A stretch of DNA of 64,000 nucleotides, taken from assembly GCF_001039355.2 (NCBI RefSeq), contig NW_019775613.1, positions 124,001-188,000 of the forward strand. Reading direction: 5' to 3'. The DNA is from Lingula anatina (Eukaryota; Brachiopoda; Lingulata; Lingulida; Lingulidae). The notes beneath the pieces are model-generated. The model had not been told where the DNA came from. It saw only the letters and a program-made list of their open reading frames with translations, and did not search any database. Shown here in pieces: positions 1 to 29,578 of the stretch. Position 1 is the first letter of the stretch. Each line of letters begins with the position of its first letter. Made by a program: the position numbers and the translations under genes.

Positions 1-2410
1 AAATAAGTATGAATAGAATTAGAGGTATTGTTATACATTTTTCCATGCCTGTAAGTATAAACTTCTAATTTGAAACTGTTAGATTTTGAATTTTGTTCCA
101 TACGAATTTGTGCATGATTTTATTTTGTTTAATTTTTTTTCTTTTCTATGTTTGTGTTTTGTGTTATGCTCTATGTTGCATGCGCATACTGCGTCTCTGC
201 CTCCTGTGTCAACATACAGATAGTGAGAATGATGATGAATCTCACGGTAGGATTTTACTATTTAGATATTATATTTATACAACTTTTCACCGAAATTCTC
301 AGGAGGCATGATTTGATGAAATTTTATTTAGCTATTCTGGAGCATTTTTTATTGAAATGCCAAAAAGCTTTTAAATTTAAACCTTTGGGGAAAGGAAAGT
401 TTTAGAAATAGAATTGTAAGAAAGGATCATCAAATCATGCCATCTGGAAGAAAAGTTTGCTTTTGTCCACATTGATATGATGACTTCTGTCACTTAAATC
501 TTGTAGCATGTACAGTAGAAGTTTCACTTGTCTTTAGTATTACACTGTCTCAAGTATGAAGTCACTTGTTGTAGATGTACAGAACTTCCATAGGCTATGA
601 CAATCTCTAACATTTATTAAGTAACAAATTGTCTTACAGTGTGTGAATTAAAAGATGCATGTCACATTGAAATAACAGCATATTTTTCACATTTTCTACC
701 AACCATGCATTTCATAATTGGATGGAACAGTCAGTGACACATTCTTTGGTAAGCTGTTGCTTATAACAATCAGTGTTACCCGATTGTGACGTTGCAGGAA
801 TATTATTGCAATATTTCAAGTGATCCCTTCCTTGAATTTGCACCATATCTAGGAATTCATATCCCTTTATACATTTTCCATATCCTCTAAAGACCAGTGG
901 CCTTTTTCACAGAAATTCTGAAGTGCTAGGCTTGGACTGCTAAAATCAAATAGTCAGCAATGCAAATTCAACTTTAAGATATTGCTCTCAGGGCATTTTA
1001 TGAATAATTGTCCCACATAGAATTTAGTTGACATGTCCAAATGACCCATGAGGTTAAAGTCAAAAGATAAAGAACAAAGATCGATTAAGAGGCTATTCGA
1101 ATTCTTCATGAAATGGGACTTGGTTGACTCAAATTTTAGTAGTCTTTGCAAAGATTGGTTTTTGATAAAGCCATTGTGTGAAATAGGCCCCTGGTAAATT
1201 TATCACATTAGACTGTAATGAAAACCATGTGAAATTGGCCCAGAGTGAAGAAATGTTTTGCTGCTCCTATCAAAACAGTGATTTTTGTTTGCAAAAATTC
1301 CTCTTGAGCACAATTTTCGTATTCTAAATCTTTACTGAGGCAAAAAATAGGGTGAAGTGTTGATTGAACAGATCCTAGATATGAATGTGTAAAGGTATGG
1401 GTCACGCTGTTTTCCAGATTTGTATTGAATTTTATGATGCATTGCTTCTTTGCAGAATCGTACCCGATTGATGGTAATCTCATTTATACATAGAAAGGGT
1501 TATGTGTTCTCTGATGACTTGTGGTTATATATAGATTTGATTATTCACTAATTTTTGCTAATCATCAACAATAGATTGTTATATTAAGATAATGACAGGA
1601 TTAAACATATTAAACTTTGTGGTGAAATTAATGATTCTGGTTGTCCAGGGTGTGTCAAAGGTTTGAAGCAAACAAATGAAATTGACCTTTTATTTTGTCT
1701 GTGATAAAAAGTCGAGTGAGTCAAGAAATTTGCAATGAAAACAAATAATGTGAAAATATACTTTTGAGGCACCCTGTTTTAAAAATCAAAGTGAAGGTGG
1801 AGTGAGAGATGATTTACAATGTACTAAGTTAAAGCTCTAAATTGACAGTCTGTTTTGGTATGATGTGGGATATAAAGTTGAGATAATAGACTAAATAGTG
1901 GAAGTTACTGTAGATCATGGGAATTAATCTTAACTTTCTATGATTTCACGTAAATTGAATATATTGAAATAGTTTTGTAACTGTTATTTATTTTTGGAAG
2001 AGGAATTTGTTGGTAGGATAGTGTGGGAAGGGTAGTAATACTTAATAATAGGGATTTTGTGAAGAAAAAGTCAACTTTTAAAAGTAGAATTCTGCCTAAA
2101 TCTGCTGTCTTCTTGAATGAAGAGATCTTGTTGAAGTGTTTTATATCAATATTTAGGTAACATTTAATGCCTAACAGTAGACAAATATATGCTTTGTCTT
2201 AACTAACATGAGCTGCTTTCAAAAAGATACCTAAAAAGTAAATGTATTTTCAACAATTGTTGTTGCTGATATATAAATTTAATGTTAAATGACATAAAAA
2301 AAGCACATGTAAAATTTGTTCCCTTCATATCTTATTTATATTGTGCATTGGCAGCTGCGGTATATGACATCTAAATTTTGAGATTCATTTTGCCAGTGAA
2401 TGTTTTTCAG
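1..2410. other. JIP intron sequence
   Basis: AT-rich sequence upstream of the zipper exon. Apart from the candidate microexon at 220-246 I see no convincing coding exon, RNA gene or repeat. Short open frames on both strands lack family resemblance. Confidence 0.6.
220..246 (+). CDS. Candidate 27-nt JIP microexon
   Basis: A pyrimidine-rich tract ending in ACAG precedes 27 nt followed by GTAGG. With phase 1 on both sides it would add nine codons (DSENDDESH) just before the GMGKEVENL zipper exon at 2411, whose phase it matches. The acidic, serine-containing peptide fits the variable linker that precedes the zipper in JIP3/4 proteins. It is supported by splice signals and phase only and could be chance. 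It may be an alternative cassette. Confidence 0.4.
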
Positions 2411-19619
<17,209 letters not shown>

Positions 19620-21852
19620 CGTTATATATGTGAACTGGTATATGTAACTCACTTGAAAATGTTGCTGAAACTCATTTGCAAGGCAGACAGACACAGACAG
19701 ATGAACCCACCCCGAAAAATTGCCAAGCTTATTTGTTTAATAGCCCTCCCAGCAAGTTTGCTACTCAAGTAGAAATGGACAGGTACTTTATTAATTTAAA
19801 TAGATATACTGAATGGGCAAACTGATATGTTTAAAGCTTATATTAAGTTTAAACATAGGCCCAGCATACTTCAGCACAAAAAAGGGCAAGGTTAGAGACC
19901 TGCAGTATACTAGATATATAACTTATTGTTTATTTAAATAATTTTAACTGGTGCTGATACAGCGAAGGAAAGATTCAGTGTGTGTCTTTATTATTTTTTC
20001 TCATAATTAGCTTTCAGTAGAAGCTATTTACCTCAAAGCTTTTATTACATTTATTTTAAAAATGTGAAAAAAACGTGAAGTCATGAAGGAAAAGTAAAAT
20101 TTATTTGGCAGTTTCCATTACCCTTGAAACAAACCAGCTGTCAGATTTGCATAATAGGTTTTCAAGTTAACTTGTTTGAAAATAAAACTTCAATTAATGG
20201 TTCAAGTTGGTTCTTAATTTAAACAAAAGATGTGAAGACTGAAAAAAAATTGTGTATATATTTATATATTTTAAGACTATCGGAGGGACAATTCAAGAAT
20301 GTAATTTAACACATTTCATTGAACTGAAATCATTGTTGAAGTTTGGCCAAATGCTATTTTACTATGACTAGATGTGTTTGATGTCACATGAACTTGCAGA
20401 AAGTTAAACTTGTATTAAATGTTCATATTACCTGTATGTGCCCAGGAAATAGATAATTGTAATAAATGTACAAATGACCTGTAACTGCTAAAATATCAAG
20501 TTATAATAAGTGTTAGTACAGTATTTTAGTAATTAGTGTTTTAGCCAATATAGTATGTTATATGTGAAACCAGATAATTGTGATAGTCGTTACGAAAAAT
20601 TTATAACCATTTAATGTTTTTACAGTTGCTTATTTAAAAGTTTAATGCAGTTTTGTCATTGATTTTTGTTTCCAGAAATTTAGTCCATTAAGTAGCACAG
20701 TTTTGGGCTGTGCATTCCTTCCTGTAATTAATATCTATTGGTACTCAACAAAGGAAAACAGTTTGACATTAAAATCTGGTGATACTTCCATATTAGATAA
20801 GGTTAAGTAAGAAATGAAATTTTATTGAAATGATTTTATGGGAAATAATTTTGTAAATGGCAACTGTTTTTTATTAATTTTCTTACTGCCAGAGACAGAA
20901 CAGCATATTAATAGATTTCTTGCAAGGAAATTATATTTTTAAGGATTCAAATAATGTGACAGCACTGTTTATTGCAATATAATTGTTTCACATTATGTGG
21001 CTGATGATATTAAAATGTAGTGGATGTTAATGGTATCATGAAGCATTTTTAATTTGCCCAAAAGCTTGCATTTTCAAGTAAATAATTAATATGTCGTTGA
21101 AGGTCATCTTCCTCACAACCTCAACCAAATTGTAACGTAGTATAGTTTGCTTAGAAGATATGCAAAATGATGGTTTTAAATTAAACTGCAGGGCTAAAAC
21201 CACAAACAAAATATTTGTATTAGCTATTAAATTATTTGTCATTATTGTAACCAAAGCCCTGCGTCAATATAGATATTTACCATTTTAGTTTCATGTGTCC
21301 TATACATGTATTCTACCATGGGAATTGGCAATGTGCTTACATCTATCACTGATTAGACTTAAAAGTATTCTCTTCTTAATCAACTGGATGCTTTGGTCAT
21401 GTTGGAATAAAAGTGAGTATTTGAAGGTCAAGGGTCTGTTATATTTTCTATTAGCAGGCTAACATTTACCGTAATTTTTTACCCAACATTTATTTAAGTC
21501 CCTTATTCATCATATAACTTCATATTGATGTTATTTTAAGTATTACAGTGTACCCAAAATTAACATATTAGAGATTGGATTAGTCAAACTGAATGACTAT
21601 TTGTGTCACCTCGACGTGGACTTCCATCCCATAAATCTAAACGATTTACTCTATATCACATTTTACATGGTTTCTCAGTGTACATTCCAAATCTGACAAC
21701 AATATTCAATAAAAAGCATTTTTATAAATTATTCAAATATACATATTGCTTAGTCAAACCATTGCAGCAAAAAAGGTTCACTCGCTTTTCCTGGTATATG
21801 AATATTCTCTACATAAATAATATAGTAAACCATTTTAACCATACACAAATTC
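19620..21852. other. Convergent intergenic region: JIP and DIPK2 3' UTRs
   Basis: AT-rich and noncoding. Plus-strand AATAAA hexamers at 20181, 20461 and 21406 could end JIP transcripts; a TTTATT at 21489 (AATAAA on the minus strand) could end DIPK2. No RNA gene or repeat family is recognised. Confidence 0.5.
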
Positions 21853-24809
21853 TCAACCATTTACTCCAGCTAATTCAGCAAGTACTGTGAGGAGCTGATC
21901 TTTAATCTTTAACCTGCTAGTTTGTTCAGAGGATGGTTTTGCGCATTCATCTAATAATTTGTCCAGTCCCCAAGTGGTTTTAATGATATCTGGCATGCTG
22001 TGTAGAAGCCCCCCAGGGCGACCTTCGTCATCGGCGTAGCTGGATAAAATGCCATGACAAACTGCGTAGTAATTGTGGTCCGCCACCAGACGCGTGCAAA
22101 GGCTGTCTGGCGAGAAAGAAAGACAGTTGTGATTCGGAATGCATTCATCAAAGGTGCTTGTTAGTACTTTGTCCCACTCTGGTGGTCGATCTGGAAGGAG
22201 AAACGAAAAACGGAACTTATTTCTGTGAAAATCTTGAGGAAAATGAAAAGTGACAGTCTGAGAGTGAATTTCTTTCAGACAAAATCATAACTGAAAAGTC
22301 AATTTTTAATTATTGCAGAATCAGTCTTCTTAACTAAAATTAATGTTTAATGTGAAAAATGAACTTCCTAAATGAAATGAACTCCAACTAATTTAAAATC
22401 GGTTTAATATTTTGTATGCAATATTCACATAAAATCACATGGTGCAACATCTGTTTGAATACACTAACATAGCCAGTGAGTGTATATCTTAATTTCCTGG
22501 AGTCGACTTCATGGAATCATGCAATGTCATCTTTCAGGGATGAGACTGCCATATAGTGAAAAAGTCAGAAAATATGGGGTCTAGGGGACCGCCAAGGCAA
22601 ACGATATTTTGGGTTCCCAAAAAGTGGGAAATCCGCCGATGGTAAGGAAAATTTCACCCCCAATCCTTGTTATAACTTTAAAAGCCCAGACAGTATAAAT
22701 TTTAATTTAAAAATGAACATAAATACTCATTTACCATACTGTGTCACTTTACCATGCATGGAGTGATTTTCTGTGAATTTCATCTCACCTACAGACTTAT
22801 GAACAGACCTAGGGTAAGAAAGTGTTCAAACCATTATCAATCACAATACCTTGTATAATTTTCAGTTTGTCCACCACTATGATATTCTCCAGATCTACCA
22901 CCACTACCCTTCCATCAGGGTCAACTGCAATATTATCATAGCTGACATCTGTCCAGTAGAGTGACCAGTTCCCCTTGTTGTTGGTCAGCAGGTCTGCTAT
23001 TTGGAATAGCTGGTAAGCAAGTCCAACCTGGTGGATGAGGTCATATATATGTATTATTTATTCCATGGTCAAGTACAACACAAAAAGGGCAAAATTTTTA
23101 GCTCTAGCTAGCTACAATGTTCACAGATTACAAGTGGCTTAAAGAAATAAAATTTTTAAAAAATCAAGAAAAATTGAATTTTGCCAAACAAATAGCTTAT
23201 TGTAATAACAAATTTCTTTACATCTGGAGAGTAGACAAGGCAAGGTTAAATTTTAATTTAAAATATTTTATAACTGTACACTTTCTCACACCACTGTTCT
23301 GGCCAATGAACTTCCTGCCTGTATGTACAACTTTCAAATTAATCCTTTTTAATTTCAGATCTTTTTTCAATAAATATACAGGTACTAAATAATCTCTCAA
23401 AATCCATAAAAGCAATCACAAAAAAAGGTTGAACCTCCTGCTTTACTAGCCAGCTATTTAACTTAACAATTGTTCTTCTATATTGTATCACTAATTATTA
23501 TACTAATATTTTTTAATCTTTATTTTTATTGCAAGCGCCTATGCTTACATTTATTTACTAGTAAAGTTATTGCTATCATTCTCCATGTTTTTTTTTCCAC
23601 AATAAACAAGAAATGAAAAACTGAAATATTACCCTGGTCCTCCAAGGTGAAACATAGTAATCTCCTAATGATTTCCCGACATACTGTTCCACAACCATAC
23701 GCCCACAAGCACCGTAATATCTTGGAAATGGCCAACCATTGTCTTGATGGAATACCTGAAATATTCAGTTATCATAAGTAAGATTGGAATGCAATGGGAT
23801 GTGTAATTTAAAGTTTAGGTGTAGTCAAGCAAGTAAAAGAGACTGATACCTTGTACATTTGGTATGCTATTCTTCCCGATTTCATTCTTGTTTTTTTTCT
23901 TTATCGAAATTCCACTGTTCTTCCCCCCCTTTTTAAAATTCTGCAAAAAACTGCCACTACCATTCTCCTCAACAAGTTATAATGAATGGCAATTGCTGAG
24001 ATTGTTTTTCTTAATCATGCATTTGGTAAGTTTTAACATCCAAGTACTTCTATGGTATTAAGTTTCATTGCTAACCAAGCTTTATTTGAGAAATTTACGC
24101 AATCAATTTTATATCAATTTTAATTCAGTGAGGCATTATGGTATTTACATCAAATGAAGAAATTAGATTCCTAGGTCATTACCTGCATTATCACAGGCTC
24201 TGGATTAGCAGCCAGGGTGGTCAGCAGCACCATTATTCTCTCTGGTGTCCATCTCTTCTGGACGTCCTGTCCAACGAGATATCTCTCAGAGTATCTATTC
24301 AATATCAGATCCACAAGTCTTTTTGATGGACACCTGGTCAAATCCGATATCCCAGTGACCAGTTCTAGTAAGAATTTCTTACTGCGTAAATGAGTTGTAA
24401 ATAGTGGCTCGAGATGCAACTTGTTAACTTCACAGCTACTCGTGGTTTTGTTGGCCAGAGAGCAGAGCTTTCTGTCAAGAGTTGTAAGCTCTTTGTCGTG
24501 ACCCAGTTTTTTCAGGACTACCCATCTGTGACTATGCCGTGCAAAGAATACATTTTTTACATTGATAAGGTTGGAAAGTCCAGTCCCTGACCATGATTTT
24601 GGAATGACCCTCTTTTCGAGCAGGTGGTCGCAGTACGAGACTCCATAACAAGCTGGGCATTTGTGCAATTCAAGAAAAGCTGCAGTACTAAGATGGTCAC
24701 TACATAAATAGTAAACTGAATAAGCTGCCAAAATGAGCAGAATGAGAAGCGATGCAGATCTACATTTTCTCCTTAAGAGCAATGTTTTGATTTTGTTACA
24801 CCTGGTCAT
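21853..24809 (-). CDS. DIPK2A: DIPK2-family divergent protein kinase-like protein, complete
   Basis: Four exons (24809-24183, 23755-23633, 23027-22850, 22190-21853) join in frame to 421 residues, close to vertebrate DIPK2A at about 430. The N-terminus is a short basic stretch followed by one hydrophobic segment (ASLLILLILAAYSVYYL), a Golgi/ER signal anchor. Family features are the CPACYG cysteine motif, NGWPFPRYYGACGRMVVEQY, the kinase-like TDVSYDNIAVDPDGRVVVVD and a cysteine-rich C-terminus with DHNYYAVCHG. FAM69/DIPK proteins reside in or pass through the secretory pathway; DIPK2A has been linked to cardiac cell growth and autism. Catalytic activity is not established from sequence. The start is the ATG at 24809. 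Orthology to DIPK2A versus DIPK2B is unresolved. Confidence 0.9.
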
Positions 24810-26835
24810 TCTTACTCAGAAAAAATATTTGTATTGCACTCATGCTAGTCTGAAAAGTCACAGATTTATTGGCGTGCTTTTCCATCATCTGTATAGCATG
24901 TTAAAATCAAAAGCTTTCCTGGATAACTTTGACACTATCTGGAACATTTCATCCGTAATTTTAACTGCAAATATAGAAAAAATACCACAAATATTAATCT
25001 GAAAAAAAAAAAAAAAAAACACTCTTTAAGTAGTGACTGTCTAGCTACAGTACTAGTACTTACAGTACCTTAACATTTCCTAAATATTTCAATCGGAGAT
25101 GTTACATAAGACTTTCTCAAATAGTAACCTAGAACTTAAAAGTTACAACTTACAATTGACTTTATGTTATCACTGTGTCCATTTTATAGGTTTAATATGA
25201 TTTAATAACTCGGGCAACATTCAGGTTTCACAAAGTTAACGTTAGAATTTCACGTTAATGTAATTACCATTTATCCTCTGAGTCCCTAAAGCATAAAAAT
25301 TCAATGCTCCATGTCATTGTTATTTTACGGTAAACTAATTCAAAACTTACTTCAAATGTTCGCTTTAGTTACACCTTTAATTTCTTCGTGTAATAGCAGT
25401 GAAGCGCAAGTACTGTCATGTGTCGCTTGTTCTCTTGTATTTAGAGATTTGAAAACTGTTCTCTTTACTGACACAGCTGTCGCATTTTTTCGGTTGTGCA
25501 TTGACACAACTGTCGCATTTTGGCGCTGTGCGTTAGAAACATGCGTGCGAGCATGAGAGAGGGTGGTTGAAATAACATAATTTCACCTGAAACTCCTCCT
25601 GTAAATAAAAAAATATGCCCTATCTCCAACGTTTATTCATGTATTCATCGCACGCTGCAGTTTTGCAGTTTCCAGAAAGATCACATGTACGTGTTATGGT
25701 TGCGCAATTCCGCATCCTTTTAATTATGTTTGTCTGTTTTTGTAAATTTCATCAAAACTTCCCTAGCATTTGTTTCACAATCATGAACACCTCGCTCATC
25801 TATGCATTTTTTTCATATAAAAACTGAATAAATACTTTTGTAATTTGGCGTTTTATTATTATTTTTTCGTTGTTTAAATAAAATTAATTGTGACTGTACA
25901 TACTGTATAAAGATAATATATAGATAATTAAAGTACCATTTTGTGTTTGAGGACTTTCAAATTCATTGTGCTTAATCTGATCTGTGAATAATGTCTTGCT
26001 GTTTTTGTGATGGTTTTTTATGGTACTTAAAGATGTCTAAAAATGAATTAGATGCAAATGTTTTGACAAAGTATGCCTCGCACCCACAATTTGCGTCACG
26101 TCTTTACAAACTGTTTCTTCAAGAACAAATTATTCCATACAGGACAAATAAGTGTGGTTCTATCCAATTTTGGTTAAGACAATCACGGTTACTGCTATCT
26201 GCATATATATTACTGTCTGCACCTGGTTTTGCTTGGGAGGCCACACCCAGCACAGAATGATAACTAGGGACTCTTTCCATGCGCACTTAAATGCGCAGTT
26301 GCTTGAAATGCTGCATACCGGAAGTTGACCAGGAGAGGTAAACAAAAGCGAATTTGAAAGCCGTTGTTGATCAAATGTGTTACCTTCTAAGTGCAAGAGA
26401 TCTCTTGAGTGATAAGAGATTGAAGCGTCCTTATTAGAAGATGTTTTAACGTATAACAGTGAGTAGTTTATTAAAAATACTAATCAACTCTATTAAATTC
26501 ATGGTACTTTGGCGCCATACGTTGGTTCGAATCAAATCGTGACACGAGTGATAACGTTAGTAGTGTGTAAAATAGTTATAAGAAGTATTGTTACAGCGAT
26601 TGTACCAATAATATACAGGCTAGAGCTTATTACACGCTGGGAGGCTTTACTTGGGCATCCTCGTGTAAAAATTCTGGTCTCAATTAGTCCTGGATTTACA
26701 ATGTACTGTACATGTACTAGTATGATTGTTTAACCTGAAGCTGACAACAAATTATCTTTTATTATTTTTTATTCTTTTTCTAGGCATGAGATAAGGCACA
26801 GATATGACAGGACTGATACAATGTAAAAGGACAAC
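24810..26835. promoter_or_regulatory. Divergent intergenic region between DIPK2 and crumbs
   Basis: About 2 kb separating two head-to-head start codons, so it should contain both promoters and 5' UTRs. A 33-bp near-tandem repeat of ACACARCTGTCGCATTTT occurs at 25471 and 25504. No TATA box can be assigned with confidence, and no other gene is visible. Confidence 0.45.
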
Positions 26836-29538
26836 ATGATATTATACAGGCAGCTTCCATATTTACAAATACTGTTTCTCTTTTGTATTCTACCCTCAGG
26901 TAAGATATACACATGTATTGTATTAATTCTGTTCGTTGTGCTGAAGCCCACCCTGTATAAGTCAGATGTTCTGTGGATGGTTTTTGTAGCTTGTTTATAT
27001 ATCCAGCATTAATAAGTTCCATGTATACAATGTCAAGCAAAGATATATATATATACTTATTTAAGTACAATACTTCAGTTAAAGGGTCCAGTTTTGCATA
27101 ATAAACAATTAATGATTAATAAAATGTCAATTTGAGGCCAAGATATGACTCATAAGATGAAATAGATGATTTTTTGTTTTTGTTTATCTGTTTTTTTCTT
27201 AGGTATTTTGTCTCAGTTTTCTGTCTGCCTAAATTCTACATGTCAGAATGGTGCTACGTGTCTCAGCAATGGAACCAGTGTTATTTGTCAATGTGCCACT
27301 GGCTTTAGAGGTAAGTTATTACAGTACTCTCTTCAAAACAGCAACAAAACAGCTTTCTTCAAAATTCAAAACCTACAATGTATTAAAAAACTACTATATA
27401 GTAATAAAAAGGTGTTCAACACAGCTGATTTTTAGGTTTATGATTTTCAAAATGTCATAGGATTTACACAGTACTAGTGAATATCATTTCTTTCTCCATT
27501 TTTATAATATAAACATTTTGTTACTGTTGTCACTGGAGGAGAATGAAATATTTTGATAGTACCGGTATGTGCTTGGATGAGGAAGGGGGGGGTAGAGGCA
27601 CAAGATCACCTGAGTGGTGTAATATTTCTGTTCTCTTTAATCTCTTTCTTTTAAGTCATTTTTGAATGTATTTTCCTATTGCAAGAAAATAGCTAACTTT
27701 CTTTAACTCCTGTGGAGAATTTCCAATTGATCTTGTATCATTATTTAAGGTTCCAACTGTTCAGAGAATATAGATGATTGTCGTGAACCTGTCCTCCATA
27801 GCTGTGCCAATGGTGCTAGGTGTATAGATGGAATAGCAGGCTATACCTGTAGCTGTCAGCCTGGGTGGACTGGATCTCTCTGTGAACAGGTAATGTTGAT
27901 TGATGAATAATTCTCATATGTTTAATTATGTGGATGGAATAGCAGGCTATACCTGTAGCTGTCAGCCTGGGTGGACTGGATCTCTCTGTGAACAGGTAAT
28001 GTTGATTGATGAATAATTCTCATATGTTTAATTATGTGGATGGAATAGCAGGCTATACCTGTAGCTGTCAGCCTGGGTGGACTGGATCTCTCTGTGAACA
28101 GGTAATGTTGATTGATGAATAATTCTCATATGTTTAATTATGTGGATGGAATAGCAGGCTATACCTGTAGCTGTCAGCCTGGGTGGACTGGATCTCTCTG
28201 TGAACAGGTAATGTTGATTGATGAATAATTCTCATATGTTTAATTATGTGGATGGAATAGCAGGCTATACCTGTAGCTGTCAGCCTGGGTGGACTGGATC
28301 TCTCTGTGAACAGGTAATGTTGATTGATGAATAATTCTCATATGTTTAATTATGTGGATGGAATAGCAGGCTATACCTGTAGCTGTCAGCCTGGGTGGAC
28401 TGGATCTCTCTGTGAACAGGTAATGTTGATTGATGAATAATTCTCATATGTTTAATTATGTGGATGGAATAGCAGGCTATACCTGTAGCTGTCAGCCTGG
28501 GTGGACAGGATCTCTCTGTGAACAGGTAGTGTAGATTGATAAATAATTCTAATATGTTTAATTATGTGAATAGAATAGCAGGCTGTACCTGTAGCTGTCA
28601 GCCTGGATGGACAGGATCTCTCTGTGAACAGGTAATGTGCATTGATAAATAATTCTCATTTAAACATGTCTAAGTATTTGTGTGGGTGGATTCATTTGTG
28701 ATAAGATGACTTTCCTACCAACATGAATTCTTTGAACTGTTTTGAAATTGTTCTCTTCAGATTTTAAGGTATCCAGCATTGCATTATTACCTATGCTATA
28801 AAAACTAACTTACTGGGACCCATTTTTCACTGGGTCCTAGGTTGCAACTGCTCATTTATTAGATATAAGATTTGATAAACATATGAACAATGTGCCATGA
28901 GTAGTGAACAGCATTTTTTCATTGCATTCTGTGGCCTACACTTAATACTAAAATTCGTAATATGAATTTCTCCAGGAAATCAATGAATGTTTAGCAGATC
29001 CCTGCCGTAATGGTGCCACATGCAGTGACCGCTTGAATAGTTTTTTCTGCCAGTGTCCAGTCAATTTCCATGGCTCTACCTGTGCTGAGGATGTGGACGA
29101 GTGTCTGACCCTGGCACCTTGTAGAAATTTTTTATCGTGTGATAATACGTATGGGGATTATCAGTGCAGGTGCTTGCCAGGTAAGGATATCTTGTAAATC
29201 TTACCCTTTTATCTTTTGAAAAATAAAATTTTCTTTATTTTTTAGTAACTGGGGTAGCGCTAACACTTACCAGTTTAGCCGAATGCTAAAACTGACTTAA
29301 AATGGTTAAACAAAAAGGGCTTGATTTGACTTGTTTTAGTCATATTTTAACCATTTGGATAACAAATTGACAAAAAAGTGGTGATTTGGCTAAGTGAAAA
29401 AAATTGCTAGTGCTACCCCAGAATTATAAATAGGCATAAATATACAACGTTCTGTCAATTTTGTATATAATCATATCTCATTGTTATACTGATAATATGT
29501 TGGAATATTATCTCAACAAAGTATATATTGTATTTGAT

Positions 29539-29578
<40 letters not shown>

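Noticed and set aside
27838..28636. Regular 106-bp array considered as CRISPR or as extra EGF exons
   Set aside because: The whole unit is repeated with no unique spacers, the context is an animal gene, and the unit length (106) is not a multiple of three and contains stops, so it cannot encode added repeats.
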